From NCBI GenBank assembly GCA_001464865.1, contig LNEG01000182.1:1-33206 (forward strand): a stretch of 33,206 nt of DNA, read 5' to 3'. The position numbers were made by a program, and so were the translations under genes. Every line of letters starts with the position of its first letter. Within the stretch, counting starts at the first letter, position 1. This DNA is from Burkholderiales bacterium Ga0074133. GTDB lineage: Bacteria; Pseudomonadota; Gammaproteobacteria; Burkholderiales; Burkholderiaceae_C. The notes under the pieces are model-generated. The model did no database searches, was not told where the DNA came from, and saw only the letters and a list, made by a program, of their open reading frames with translations. Shown here piece after piece: positions 15,366 through 24,850 of this stretch.

Positions 15366-16643
15366 TCACAGCGACGTGGCGCCTGCGCCGTCGCCCCGGT
15401 ACAGCCAGGGCACGTCCAGCAGCCGCTCGCCCAAAAGCCGCAGCGACACATCGCGCCCCCAGCGCACGGGCCCCGTGGCGTGGAAGATGCGCCCATTGCG
15501 GATGGAACGGGCCTGCACGCGGGCGTTGCGCTCCCACCGGTTGAGCGCGTAGCGGCGCAGGCGAAGGGGCACGTCCAGGTCGTGCATCGACAGCGCGCGC
15601 TGCAGTTCGGCCGCATCTTCAATGGCCATGCCCGCGCCCTGCGCAAGGTAAGGCCGCATGGGGTGGGCGGCGTCGCCCAGCAAGGCCACCAGGCCCTGCG
15701 CCATGTCTTCAGCGCTTTGCACGGGCGGCCTGTCGCACAGCGGCCACAGGCGCCAGCCTGCGCCCCAGGCGGCCGGTGCGCTGGCAGAGCTGGCAGAGCT
15801 GGCGGGATGATCGCCAGCGCGCAGTACCCCCTGCTGGCTGCCCACGCTGCGCACCAGGTCCTGCAGTGCGGTGCAGGTGCCGCGCAGGGCCTGCTCCAGC
15901 CCCGCGGCGTTGGCAGCGTGGTCCCAGTTTTCCAGGTCGGCCGGCGCGGGCCCCTGCACGATGACCACCAGGTTCATCAGTTCGCCACGGCGCACCGGGT
16001 ATTGCACGGCGTGCAGGCGCGGGCCCAGCCAGGCGGTGACCTGGCTGGTGCGCAGGGCATCGGGCAAGGCGTCCTGCCGTATCAGCGCGCGGTAGGCCAG
16101 GTGCCCGGTCACGCGCGGGGGCACGGCGCCCAGCAGCTGGGTGCGGGTGCGGCTCCACAGCCCGTCGGCCCCCACCAGCGCGTCTGCCTCGATCTGCTTG
16201 CCACGGCTGGTGCGCGCCGTGACCACACCATCGGCATCTGCAAAGCCTTCGATGGCGTGCTCCAGATGGCATTGCGTGTCGGTGTATTTGCCCACCGCCG
16301 CCAGCAGCAGGCCGTGCAGGTCAGCGCGGTGGATGGTGGCGTAGGCTGCGCCGTAGCGCTGAACGGCCGTGGCGCCCAAGGGCAGTGCCGCCAGCTCGTC
16401 ACCACTGATGGCACTGCGCACCTGCAGCCGCGCAGGGAAAGCGGCCACATCCTGTAGCGGGCGCTGCAGGCCCCAGGCCTGCAGGCGACGCACCACGTTG
16501 GGCCCCAGCTGCACGCCCGCGCCCACCTCGCTGAACGCCGCGGCGCGCTCGAAAAGCCGTACGTCCCACCCTGCGCGCGATGCGCCCAGGGCTGCGGCCA
16601 GACCACCGATGCCGCCACCGGCCACCACCACCTGTTTTTTCAT
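15366..16643 (-). CDS. FAD-dependent aromatic-ring-type monooxygenase
   Basis: 425 residues of the group A flavoprotein hydroxylase family (salicylate hydroxylase / 3-hydroxybenzoate 6-hydroxylase / UbiH relatives). N-terminal dinucleotide fold VVVAGGGIGGLAAA (5-18), DG motif VGADGLWSRTR (157-167), and GDAAHPMRPYLAQGAGMAIEDA (323-344) binding the FAD ribityl chain. An NAD(P)H-dependent hydroxylation of a small aromatic acid is expected; the substrate is unknown. Residues 282-290 (SSASSASAP) come from a 9-bp tandem repeat CTGGCAGAG at 15781-15798 and look like a recent low-complexity insertion in a loop. ATG 16643 lies 25 bases after the GGDEF-EAL gene, so the two are probably co-transcribed. 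Confidence 0.88.
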   Translation of the reverse strand: MKKQVVVAGGGIGGLAAALGASRAGWDVRLFERAAAFSEVGAGVQLGPNVVRRLQAWGLQRPLQDVAAFPARLQVRSAISGDELAALPLGATAVQRYGAAYATIHRADLHGLLLAAVGKYTDTQCHLEHAIEGFADADGVVTARTSRGKQIEADALVGADGLWSRTRTQLLGAVPPRVTGHLAYRALIRQDALPDALRTSQVTAWLGPRLHAVQYPVRRGELMNLVVIVQGPAPADLENWDHAANAAGLEQALRGTCTALQDLVRSVGSQQGVLRAGDHPASSASSASAPAAWGAGWRLWPLCDRPPVQSAEDMAQGLVALLGDAAHPMRPYLAQGAGMAIEDAAELQRALSMHDLDVPLRLRRYALNRWERNARVQARSIRNGRIFHATGPVRWGRDVSLRLLGERLLDVPWLYRGDGAGATSL

Positions 16644-16668
16644 GCGCGTGATTGTGACTTGGGCGCGA

Positions 16669-19188
16669 TCAAGGAAGCGCAGGCCGCAGCGCGCGCTCCA
16701 GCACCTCGGCAGGCATGGGCCGCCCGAACAGGTAGCCCTGAAAGCCCGTGCAGCCATGGCGCTGCAGAAATTCGAGCTGTCCGGTGGTCTCCACCCCTTC
16801 AGCCACCACGGCCAGGTCCAGGCTCGCGGCCAGCGCGAGGATGGTGCGCACGATGGCCGCGTCGTTGGGGTCGGTCTGCAGGTCGCGCACAAAGCCCTGG
16901 TCGATCTTGAGCTGGTCGAGCGGCAGGCGCTTGAGGTAGCTCAGCGATGAATAGCCGGTGCCGAAGTCGTCCAGGGAAAACGTCACGCCGAAATCGCGCA
17001 GGCGCTCCATGCGCGCAATGATGTCTTCCACGTCAGCCAGCAGCAGGCTCTCGGTCAGCTCCAGCTTGAGCCGTTCGGGGTTGGCGCCCGTGGCGTTGAG
17101 TGCGTCCAACACCTGCTCGACGAAGTTGGGCTGGCGGAACTGGCGCACGCTCACGTTGACCGACAGCACAAACTGCCGCGTGAGCGAGCTGTGCGACCAG
17201 GCCACCAGCTGCGCGCAGGCCGCCTCCAGCACCCACTGGCCCAGCGGCAGGATCAGCCCCGTCTGCTCGGCCAGCGTAATGAACTCGCCGGGCGACACGA
17301 GGCCGCGCCGCGGGTGCTTCCAGCGCACCAGCGCCTCGGCGCCCTGCAGGCGGCCCTTGGCGTCCACCACGGGCTGGTAGTACAGCACCATCTCCTTTTC
17401 CTGCAGCCCGCGGCGCAGGTCTGCTTCCATCGCAGATCGCGCGCTCACCGCGGTCTGCATGTCGGGGTCGAAAAACCGCTGCGTATTGCGCCCGGCGGCC
17501 TTGGCCTGGTACATGGCCAGATCAGCCTGCTTGAGGAGTTCGTCCACGCTGCAGGGCTCCAGCCCGAACAGCGCAATCCCGATGCTGGGCGTGCTGTGGT
17601 GGCTGGCGCCGCCCAGCTCGTAGGCTTTGCCCAGCGTGGTGATGATGTGGCTGGCCACCAGCGCGGCCTCGGCGCTGGCGTGGCCGGGCTCGACACTCAG
17701 GCCCTCGACCAGCACCACGAATTCGTCTCCGCCAAAGCGGGCCACGGTGTCTGCCTCGCGCACGCAACCCTTGAGCCTTCTGGCCACTTGCAGCAGCAGC
17801 TGGTCGCCCACGTCGTGGCCCAGGGTGTCGTTGAGGTCCTTGAAATTGTCCAGGTCGATGAACAGCAGCGCGCCCTGTGCGCGGGCACGCTGCGCGACCA
17901 CGGTGGCACGCTGCAGGCGATCCACCAGCAGGCGCCGGTTGGGCAGGCCTGTCAGCGCGTCATAAAACGCCAGGTGCTCAATCTGCAGTTCGGCACTCTT
18001 GCGCTCGGTGATGTCGCGCCCCACCCCCCGATAGCCGCGCAGCAGGCCCTCCCCGTCGAACACGGGGACACCGCTGACCGAGATCCAGTGCATGCTGCCG
18101 TCGGGCCGCTGGCGCTGCAGCTCCAGGTCGCGAAAGGGCTGGTGAGACTGCAGCACCGCCCGGTGCGCAGCCCAGTCGGCCTCGGTCATGTTGAGCGCAC
18201 CGATCTCCCAGCGGGTGCGACCCATGACGCTAGAGATCGGAATCCCGTTGACGCTCAGATCACCGGCCAGCTGTACAAACCGGCCGTCGGCGTCGTGCTC
18301 CCAGTACCAGTCGGACGAGAGGTCGCTGAGCGAGCGAAACCGTGCCTCGCTCTCGCGCAGCTCGTTTTCGACCCGCACGTAGTCGCTCACATCGGCGAAA
18401 GTGCGCACCAGCGCCCCATCGGGCAACTCGCAGGTGCGCACTTCGAGCGTGCGGCCGTCGCCAGTGGTGCGCCAGTACACATCAGGCGCCTTGCCCGACG
18501 CCCCTTCTGCAATGTAGTCATGGCCGCGGTAGTCCACGAGGGAATAGCCGGGCCCGAAATCACCGCGCTCTTTCTGGATGCGTGTGAGATCCGCCAGCGA
18601 GGGCCGCGTGGCCATCACGGCTTCGGGCAGGTTCAGCAGCTCCAGCACGCGCTGGTTGTAGACGGTGATGCGTCCGTCCGGGGCGGTCTTGAAGATGCCC
18701 TGCGTCATGCTCGCGAGCGTGCCCTGCAGCGCAGCGCGCTGCTCCTGCAGCAAGGCGAGCGCGTGGTGCGAGATGACCGTATCGACACCCGGCGCCGGCC
18801 TGCGCGTGGCGCGCCGACCCTGCAGCAGTTCGCCCAGCCGCCAGAGCAGCTCGGGCAGGTGGGCATGGTCGCCGGCGGGGGCGCGCAGCACGTAGTCGCC
18901 CAGCCCGCCGCGGAACGCACGGGCGGCCAGCGCTTCCTGCGGGGCAGACATGCACATCAGCACCACCGAGCCGGCGCACAGGTCCAGCAGGGCCGGCACG
19001 CTTTGCACCTGGGGGCCCAGGCAGAGAACCACGGCATCCCAGGTGTGCGAGGCAAATGCGGCCGAGCCCGCCTCGGGCGTGACCGATTGGACGACACGCC
19101 AGTGGGGATGCTGCTCACCGATGAGCTGACGTGCCAGCGCTGCGTGCGCCGCATCGCCGTCAACCCAGAGAACGGTGGCGTGGCTCAT
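16669..19188 (-). CDS. PAS-GGDEF-EAL protein with degenerate receiver-like N-terminus (c-di-GMP turnover)
   Basis: 839 residues. Residues about 4-125 read like a receiver domain (VLWVDGD, later GDYVLRAPAG), but the usual phosphoacceptor Asp is missing (WDAVVLCLGPQ at 50-60), so it is probably a pseudo-receiver. Two PAS regions follow (about 150-270 and 280-400, the second with a PAC end RGYRGVGRDITERK). GGDEF domain about 400-575 has an intact GGDEF (486-490) and an inhibitory-site RxxD (READ, 477-480). EAL domain about 585-835 has EAL (618-620), ELTE (710-713), DDFGTGYSS and EGVE (797-800), all intact. Both cyclase and phosphodiesterase activity are therefore possible. No membrane segment, so cytosolic. 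The ATG overlaps the stop of a small upstream frame (ATGA). Confidence 0.92.
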   Translation of the reverse strand: MSHATVLWVDGDAAHAALARQLIGEQHPHWRVVQSVTPEAGSAAFASHTWDAVVLCLGPQVQSVPALLDLCAGSVVLMCMSAPQEALAARAFRGGLGDYVLRAPAGDHAHLPELLWRLGELLQGRRATRRPAPGVDTVISHHALALLQEQRAALQGTLASMTQGIFKTAPDGRITVYNQRVLELLNLPEAVMATRPSLADLTRIQKERGDFGPGYSLVDYRGHDYIAEGASGKAPDVYWRTTGDGRTLEVRTCELPDGALVRTFADVSDYVRVENELRESEARFRSLSDLSSDWYWEHDADGRFVQLAGDLSVNGIPISSVMGRTRWEIGALNMTEADWAAHRAVLQSHQPFRDLELQRQRPDGSMHWISVSGVPVFDGEGLLRGYRGVGRDITERKSAELQIEHLAFYDALTGLPNRRLLVDRLQRATVVAQRARAQGALLFIDLDNFKDLNDTLGHDVGDQLLLQVARRLKGCVREADTVARFGGDEFVVLVEGLSVEPGHASAEAALVASHIITTLGKAYELGGASHHSTPSIGIALFGLEPCSVDELLKQADLAMYQAKAAGRNTQRFFDPDMQTAVSARSAMEADLRRGLQEKEMVLYYQPVVDAKGRLQGAEALVRWKHPRRGLVSPGEFITLAEQTGLILPLGQWVLEAACAQLVAWSHSSLTRQFVLSVNVSVRQFRQPNFVEQVLDALNATGANPERLKLELTESLLLADVEDIIARMERLRDFGVTFSLDDFGTGYSSLSYLKRLPLDQLKIDQGFVRDLQTDPNDAAIVRTILALAASLDLAVVAEGVETTGQLEFLQRHGCTGFQGYLFGRPMPAEVLERALRPALP

Positions 19189-19388
19189 GGGCTGCACGGC
19201 CCCCAGCTGGCAGCCGCGCGGGCCTTGCGCAGCATGGCGACGGATGGCGCCGTGCCATGCAGAAGATCGGGGGTTGGAGCCAGAGCGCCTGGGCCGTAGC
19301 GCCAGTGCTGCGCGGCCACGCCCAAGACACGTGCCATGGCCAAAGGCATGGCATCGGCGACACAGAACAGGCGCTGGGCGGTGGGCAT
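19185..19388 (-). CDS. Possible 67-residue protein translationally coupled to the GGDEF-EAL gene
   Basis: Begins MPTAQRLFCVADAMPLAMAR, continues VLGVAAQHWRYGPGALAPTP and ends ASWGPCSP; TGA overlaps the ATG of the next gene by four bases (ATGA at 19188-19185). The composition is protein-like with a natural mix of residues, unlike the other frames here, and the overlap is typical of coupled genes. No Shine-Dalgarno is obvious before the ATG at 19388, and no family is recognised. The frame is open further upstream, but that part is Arg-rich and less convincing. The remaining 205 bases to aconitase contain only a 6-bp hairpin (GCGCTG-TTT-CAGCGC, 19502-19516). Confidence 0.35.
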   Translation of the reverse strand: MPTAQRLFCVADAMPLAMARVLGVAAQHWRYGPGALAPTPDLLHGTAPSVAMLRKARAAASWGPCSP

Positions 19389-19593
19389 GGGGTAGGCAGT
19401 TCCCGCGATGGGCAGACACTCGTTACAAGTGTATCTAGCGGAGCCCTCCCCCGCACGCCTTTCAGACCCACATGAAGGGCCGTGCACAAAACGGCGGGGT
19501 CGCGCTGTTTCAGCGCCCTGTACGCGCCCCATCAGCCGTGCCATGCCCTGCACCGCAGGCAGCCACAGGCCCTTGCGCCTCGTACCGCCCGCC

Positions 19594-22428
19594 TCACCCC
19601 TGCAACAGCTGCCGCAGTACATACGGCAGGATGCCGCCGGCGCGGTAGTAGTCGGCCTCGATGGGGGTGTCGATGCGCAAGGTCACGGGCACTTCCCGGC
19701 GCGTGCCGTCGGCCTGGTGGATGACCAGCAAGGCTTCGCTTTGCGGCGTGAGGGCCGGGTCGGGGATGACATCCAGCGACTCGCCCCCCGTGAGGCCCAG
19801 CGACTGCCACGAATCGTCGCCCTTGAACTGCAGGGGCAGCACGCCCATGCCCACCAGGTTGGAGCGATGGATGCGCTCAAAACTGCGCGCCACCACGGCC
19901 TTGATGCCCAGCAGTTGCGTGCCCTTGGCCGCCCAGTCGCGGCTGGAGCCGGTGCCGTATTCGTCGCCCGCCAGGATCACCGTCGGGGTGCCCTGCGCCA
20001 TGTAGTCCATGGCAGCGTCGAAGATCGGGATCGTCTTTCCGTGCTGCGGGCCCTGGCCCTGGAAGATGGTCAGCCCGCCTTCTTCGCGCGACCCATCGGC
20101 CGTCGGCGGCAGCATCAGGTTCTTGATGCGCACGTTGGCAAACGTGCCGCGCACCATCACGTCGTGGTTGCCGCGGCGCGCCCCGTAGCTGTTGAAGTCC
20201 TCTTTCATCACGCCGTTGGCGCGCAGCCACTGGCCCGCAGGCGAGCTTTCCTGGATGGACCCCGCCGGCGAGATGTGGTCGGTGGTGATCGAGTCGCCAA
20301 ACAGCGCCATGATGCGCGCGCCGCGCACGGCAGTCGCAGCGCCGTCGTGTGCCGCCGGGTTCAGCGCAAAGTCGGCAAAGAACGGCGGCTCGGCAATGTA
20401 GGTGCTGGCGGGCCAGGTGTAGGTGGTGCCGCTCACGCCGCGGATGGCGCCCCAGAGCTTGCCGGGCTCGGTGCCCACGCGGGCATAGTTGTCGCGGTAC
20501 GCGGCCCCGTTCATTGCAAACCGCATCAGCGCGTGCACCTCGTCGCTGGTAGGCCAGATGTCGCCCAGGTAGATGTCGCGACCGCCCCGGCCCTTGCCCA
20601 CGGGTTCGGTCATCAGGTCCTTGAGCACGGTGCCGGCAATGGCGTAGGCCACCACTAGCGGCGGGCTGGCCAGAAAGTTGGCCTTGAGGTTGGGGTGGAT
20701 GCGCGCCTCGAAATTGCGGTTGCCCGACAGCACGGCCGCACACACAAGGTCGTTGCTGGTGATGGCCTCGTTCAGCTCGGCCGTGAGGTCCCCCGCGTTG
20801 CCGATGCAGGTGGTGCAGCCGTAGCCCGCCACGGCAAAGCCCAGCTTTTCCAGGTACGGCAGCAGCCCGGTCTGCGTGAGGTATTCAGTGACGATGCGCG
20901 AACCGGGCGCCAGCGATGTCTTGATGTGCGGCTGCACCCTGAGCCCCGCCTCCACCGCCTTCTTGGCCAAAAGGCCCGCGGCCAGCAGCACGCTGGGGTT
21001 CGACGTATTGGTGCAGCTCGTGATGGCAGCGATCAGCACGTCGCCGTTGCCCAGGGAAATGTCGCCCTTGCCCGAACCTGCCGGCTTGCCAGCCAGGTCG
21101 GGCGGGGTATTGCCGCCGCCTCCGCGCACCTGGTGGCGCGTGTGCAGCAGCTCGGCGGGGCGGTTGAAACCGTTTTGCGCATTGGGCTTGCTGAACAGGC
21201 CGGCAAACTGGCTACTGACCTGGCCCAGCTCGATCCGGTCCTGGGGGCGCTTGGGGCCTGCCAGGCTGGGCGTCACATCACCCAGGTTCAATCGCACCAC
21301 TTGCGAATAATCGATCTGCCCTGCCAGGGGCACGCCAAACAGGCCCTGCGCCCTGAAGTAGGCCTCGAAAGCCTCGATCTCGGCCTCCGTACGGCCGGTG
21401 CCACGGAAGTAATCGATGGTCTTTTCATCGACCGGAAAGAACCCCATGGTGGCGCCGTATTCCGGTGCCATGTTGCCAATGGTGGCGCGGTCGGGCAGCG
21501 ATAGCGTCCGGGTGCCTTCGCCAAAGAATTCGACGAACTTGCCCACCACCTTGTGCTGGCGCAGCACCTCCGTGACGGTGAGCACGAGGTCGGTGGCTGT
21601 GACGCCTTCACGCAACTGCCCGGTCAGCTCAAAGCCCACCACATCGGGCGTCAGCAGATACACCGGTTGGCCCAGCATGGCGGCCTCGGCCTCGATGCCG
21701 CCCACGCCCCAGCCCACCACGCCAATGCCGTTGATCATGGTGGTGTGGCTGTCGGTGCCCACCAGCGTGTCCGGGTACACCACGTTGTCGGCGCGCCGGT
21801 GCACACCGCGGGCCAGGTATTCCAGATTGACCTGGTGCACGATGCCGAAGCCCGGCGGCACCACCCCAAAGGTGTCGAACGCCTGCATGCCCCATTTCAT
21901 GAACTCGTAGCGCTCGCGGTTGCGCTGGAATTCGAGCTTCATGTTCAGATCGAGCGAATTCTTCTTGCCGTAATGGTCGACCATGATGGAGTGGTCCACC
22001 ACCAGGTCCACCGGCACCAGCGGCTCGATCTGCTGAGGGTCCCTGCCCAGCCGGGCGGCCACGCTGCGCATGGCAGCCAGGTCTGCCAGCAGCGGCACGC
22101 CGGTGAAGTCCTGCAGCACTACGCGCGAGACCACAAAGGGGATTTCGTCCTTGCGCTCGGCGACGGGCTGCCAGTTGGCAAGTTGCGCCACATGCTCGGG
22201 CGTGACCTTGCGGCCGTCGCAGTTGCGCAGCACCGATTCGAGAACGATGCGGATCGACACCGGCAGTCGATCGATGCGCGGGAACTGGGCGGCCAGCGCA
22301 GGCAACGAGTACAACTTGCCCCCGGGGCCGGACGCCGTCCTGAAGCTCTTGAGCGTGTGGGCAAACGCATGGCTGGCAGATGCAGCGGGGCGGGACGCGC
22401 GAACGGGCGGCTTGGACGTTGGAACCAT
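19594..22428 (-). CDS. acnA: Aconitate hydratase A
   Basis: 944 residues. Interconverts citrate and isocitrate in the TCA cycle using a [4Fe-4S] cluster. Cluster cysteines are in [10 protein letters not shown] (Cys472) and [10 protein letters not shown] (Cys538, Cys541). Other family segments: [51 protein letters not shown] and [17 protein letters not shown] with the swivel domain [21 protein letters not shown]. It is about 50 residues longer than E. coli AcnA, from an N-terminal extension and a Gly-rich linker (about 420-460) just before the first cluster cysteine. ATG 22428 was chosen because AAAGGAG lies 8 bases upstream; a TTG at 22455 is the alternative. Single gene on this strand with 405 bases to the next. 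Confidence 0.97.
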   Translation of the reverse strand: MVPTSKPPVRASRPAASASHAFAHTLKSFRTASGPGGKLYSLPALAAQFPRIDRLPVSIRIVLESVLRNCDGRKVTPEHVAQLANWQPVAERKDEIPFVVSRVVLQDFTGVPLLADLAAMRSVAARLGRDPQQIEPLVPVDLVVDHSIMVDHYGKKNSLDLNMKLEFQRNRERYEFMKWGMQAFDTFGVVPPGFGIVHQVNLEYLARGVHRRADNVVYPDTLVGTDSHTTMINGIGVVGWGVGGIEAEAAMLGQPVYLLTPDVVGFELTGQLREGVTATDLVLTVTEVLRQHKVVGKFVEFFGEGTRTLSLPDRATIGNMAPEYGATMGFFPVDEKTIDYFRGTGRTEAEIEAFEAYFRAQGLFGVPLAGQIDYSQVVRLNLGDVTPSLAGPKRPQDRIELGQVSSQFAGLFSKPNAQNGFNRPAELLHTRHQVRGGGGNTPPDLAGKPAGSGKGDISLGNGDVLIAAITSCTNTSNPSVLLAAGLLAKKAVEAGLRVQPHIKTSLAPGSRIVTEYLTQTGLLPYLEKLGFAVAGYGCTTCIGNAGDLTAELNEAITSNDLVCAAVLSGNRNFEARIHPNLKANFLASPPLVVAYAIAGTVLKDLMTEPVGKGRGGRDIYLGDIWPTSDEVHALMRFAMNGAAYRDNYARVGTEPGKLWGAIRGVSGTTYTWPASTYIAEPPFFADFALNPAAHDGAATAVRGARIMALFGDSITTDHISPAGSIQESSPAGQWLRANGVMKEDFNSYGARRGNHDVMVRGTFANVRIKNLMLPPTADGSREEGGLTIFQGQGPQHGKTIPIFDAAMDYMAQGTPTVILAGDEYGTGSSRDWAAKGTQLLGIKAVVARSFERIHRSNLVGMGVLPLQFKGDDSWQSLGLTGGESLDVIPDPALTPQSEALLVIHQADGTRREVPVTLRIDTPIEADYYRAGGILPYVLRQLLQG

Positions 22429-22663
22429 GGGGCGCACTCCTTTCTGAGAGGACAAAGCTTATTCTGGCAGCCTGCCGTGTCCGTGCCATCGTGGGGATAT
22501 GTGGCCCGTAGGCGGCCATGCCGCATTGCAGCGCACCTGCGGGCAGTGCGTGCGCCACGGGCGGCGCACGCGGGTGGCGAACCCCGACCGTCACACCCAC
22601 CGGGCCCTCGGAAGTCGCCCTGCGCGTGGTTTCGCAATGCCGTCCTGGAAGGGTTTTCAGGGG

Positions 22664-22729
22664 TTTTCAGGCGTTTTTGACCTGTAGCCCCGGAATCATT
22701 TGCCCCCATTGCTATCATTAACATAGCAA
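22664..22729 (+). repeat. Dispersed intergenic repeat (GCTATCAA family), copy upstream of acnA
   Basis: TTTTCAGGCGTTTTTGACCT at the left, ATCATTTGCCCCCATTGC in the middle, TATCATTAACATAGCAA at the right; aligns to the 10545 copy. A 10-bp exact tandem duplication, GGGTTTTCAG twice, overlaps its left end at 22651-22670. The rest of the 320-base gap (22430-22663) shows no further gene. Confidence 0.7.
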
Positions 22730-22748
22730 ATCAATGCACCAGCCCACG

Positions 22749-23159
22749 TCAGGCCATGGCCGCCGAGGAGCGAAGGCGCCGCAAGCCAGCCCACTGCGCC
22801 GCAGCCAGGACCGCGACCGACACCACATGCACCAGCAGATACGCCTGCCCGAGGAACGGGGGCTCCAGCGCCGACCCCAGCAACAGCCCCAGACTGGTCA
22901 ATGCCCAGCAGGCGTTGCCCAACACCAGTACCGCCAGCCAGCCACGCGGTATCCGATCTGCCCGGGCAAGGGCCGTGGCCAGCAGCGCGAACCCCAGCAA
23001 CATCACACCCGACACCTGCAGCAGCGCAGCGGGCAGACCCAGCACCTGCGACAGCAGCGCCGGCACCCCCAGATGGAGGGCACCCAGGCCATAACCCGTG
23101 CTGGCATCGAACCAGAGAACGGCACGCAAAAAACGGGAAGAAAAGACGTCACGCAACAT
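22749..23159 (-). CDS. Small integral membrane protein of unknown function
   Basis: 136 residues with four hydrophobic segments: about 20-42 (GALHLGVPALLSQVLGLP), 44-64 (LLQVSGVMLLGFALLATALA), 72-96 (WLAVLVLGNACWALTSLGLLLG) and 101-124 (FLGQAYLLVHVVSVAVLAAAQW). The N-terminus is MLRDVFSSRFLRAVLWFDASTGYG, the C-terminus short and basic. No enzyme motif is visible. Start ATG 23159 has AGGAG six bases upstream; the frame is open earlier but without such a site. It is divergent from an XRE-type regulator, 206 bases away, and is the most likely target of that regulator. Confidence 0.75.
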   Translation of the reverse strand: MLRDVFSSRFLRAVLWFDASTGYGLGALHLGVPALLSQVLGLPAALLQVSGVMLLGFALLATALARADRIPRGWLAVLVLGNACWALTSLGLLLGSALEPPFLGQAYLLVHVVSVAVLAAAQWAGLRRLRSSAAMA

Positions 23160-23365
23160 GGCAGGCTCCTGGGTTGAACAGGCCTTGATGTTTGCGACCG
23201 AACGGTATCGCGTCGATGACCAGGCAGGTAATGGCCGGCAGTCCGGAAGCGCTGGCACACTCCCGCACCATGCCGCAGTGACGGCACCGACAGCGGCTGA
23301 CATGCCGCGCGCACTGCCCCGCACACCAGCGGGCCCAGCCCCGACAGCACCGAGGAGCGACCAGG

Positions 23366-24265
23366 ATGCGAACCATCATCAATGCCCCCAGCACCACGGC
23401 CAAGGGCGGCCCCCGCATGGCACGGCCTGCCAGCCCGCAGGGCCTGCCTGCCACGCCCGAACCCTTTGGCGCGCGCCTGCGCACCTGGCGCCAGCACAGG
23501 CACCTGAGCCAGCTGGATCTGGCCGATGCTGCAGACGTGTCCACCAGGCATGTCAGTTTTCTGGAGACCGGGCGGACCAACCCCAGCCGCGACATGGTGC
23601 TGCGCCTTTGTGAGCGGCTGGGTGTACCGCTGCGCGAGCGCAACGCGCTGCTGACCGCGGCTGGCTACGCACCCATGTACCGGGAGCGCCCGCTGGACGA
23701 CCCGGCCATGGCCGCCGCGCGCGCGGCGGTCGAGCTGGTGCTCAAGGGGCACGAGCCCTGCCCCGCCATCGCACTGGACCGCCACTGGAACGTGGTGGCC
23801 ACGAATCGCGCCACACAGGCATTGCTTGCCAGTCTGGTCAGCCCGGAGCAGCTGGCCGATCCGATCAACGTGTTTCGCCTCAGCCTGCACCCGCAAGGGC
23901 TTGCGCCACGCATCGTGAACCTGGCGCAGTGGCGCGCGCACCTGTTCGCGCGGCTGCACCAGCAGATCCAGGCCACGGCAGACCCGTTGCTGGTCCAGTT
24001 ACAGGCCGAGCTGATGCAATACCCGGCGCCCTCCGATACGGAGCAAACCCCACTGCCGGGTGAATTGCTCGGCGTGGTCATGCCGTTTTGCATTCAAACG
24101 CCGCAGGGGCAGCTTTCGCTGATCAGCACCACCACCATATTCGGTACGCCCGTGGACGTGACCCTCCAGGAACTGGCGGTGGAATCGTTTTTTCCGGCCG
24201 ATGACTTCACTGCGCAGGTGCTTCGCACGCTGATGCACGCAGCAGCAAACACGAAAGCGGAATGA
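23366..24265 (+). CDS. XRE family regulator with MmyB-like ligand-binding domain
   Basis: 299 residues. Helix-turn-helix of the Cro/C1 type at about 34-93 (FGARLRTWRQHRHLSQLDLA, STRHVSFLETGRTNPSRDMV), followed by GYAPMYRERPLDDPAMAAARAA and a C-terminal domain (about 105-290) with ALDRHWNVVATNRAT and LLVQLQAELMQYP, the MmyB-like/PAS-like domain that in this family is thought to bind a small hydrophobic ligand. ATG 23366 has GAGGAG upstream (spacing 8); an internal Met at residue 18 is the alternative. Such regulators usually control the divergent neighbour, here the four-helix membrane protein. Downstream lies an 815-base repeat-rich region with no gene. Confidence 0.9.
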   Translation: MRTIINAPSTTAKGGPRMARPASPQGLPATPEPFGARLRTWRQHRHLSQLDLADAADVSTRHVSFLETGRTNPSRDMVLRLCERLGVPLRERNALLTAAGYAPMYRERPLDDPAMAAARAAVELVLKGHEPCPAIALDRHWNVVATNRATQALLASLVSPEQLADPINVFRLSLHPQGLAPRIVNLAQWRAHLFARLHQQIQATADPLLVQLQAELMQYPAPSDTEQTPLPGELLGVVMPFCIQTPQGQLSLISTTTIFGTPVDVTLQELAVESFFPADDFTAQVLRTLMHAAANTKAE

Positions 24266-24330
24266 GGTATTGCCGAATATCGAATGCAAATGTCTACCAG
24301 TTTTTGACCCGTTGCATGCCACCATGGAAG

Positions 24331-24491
24331 CCTCTGCACGAATCAGGCGGTCAGCGGGCGCTGCGGATCGGGTCACGCTGCAATGCGCACCACGCAAAAT
24401 GCAGCAATAGCTGTAGCGATCGGGAGTATCGGCTTGCACGGCAGGTCGCACGAAACCGCAGATTCAGAAGGCGCGCCGATTTGAGCAGAGG
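24331..24491 (+). mobile_element. MITE-like element, copy A (161 bp)
   Basis: Left end CCTCTGCACGAAT is exact; right end ATTTGAGCAGAGG differs from the perfect inverted complement at two positions. The inside follows the family order: TCAGCGGGCGCTGCGGATCG, CACGCAAAATGCAGCAATAG, CGAAACCGCAGATTCAG, GGCGCGCCGAT. No reading frame of note. No target duplication is obvious at the edges. Confidence 0.65.
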
Positions 24492-24666
24492 CTCCCCACG
24501 GTCACCCGCGCACCAGCAAGGCTCGACCAAAATCACCAATGTGGTGCATATTGATGCACGGAGGCGGCGCATTGCGGATATGCGCAAGGCCGCTCCTCCA
24601 AAGCCATGCAGCGATTCAAGTCTCTGGAGATGCGCGCTTTTCCGGCGCTTCTGAATCAACGGGAAT

Positions 24667-24850
24667 CGTCTGCACCAATCAAGCGCTCCGAACCGCTGCA
24701 TAACCCCAGGTGGGATGCGAAGGTGTGGATTGGAATGGGCCACAAGGCGCCGTTGACAGCCCACAGCAGCGCCATTTGGCAAGAACGCCTACGAAGTGGG
24801 CCGCCCGAGGCTGCGCCCAATCAGACCGCAGGGGTTATGCAGCGCCTCCC
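24667..24850 (+). repeat. Degenerate copy of the MITE-like element (B')
   Basis: Left end resembles the family terminus (GTCTGCACCAATCAAGCG); internal blocks ATTGGAATGGGCCACAAGGC and TGGGCCGCCCGAGGCTGCG match family blocks; right end TTATGCAGCGCCTCC is a decayed form of TTCGTGCAGAGGCTCC. It abuts copy B. The stretch 24492-24666 between copies A and B' holds no gene; its only feature is a dyad CACC-AATGT-GGTG near 24534. Confidence 0.4.

Noticed and set aside
19502-19516. Hairpin GCGCTG-TTT-CAGCGC as terminator of acnA
   Set aside because: Only 6 bp and no proper T-run on the minus strand; kept as a remark in the small-ORF entry.
24533-24550. Dyad CACC-AATGT-GGTG followed by ATTGATGCAC, resembling an NtrC site
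   Set aside because: Only part of the NtrC consensus fits, there is no sigma-54 -24/-12 promoter nearby and no nitrogen gene follows.
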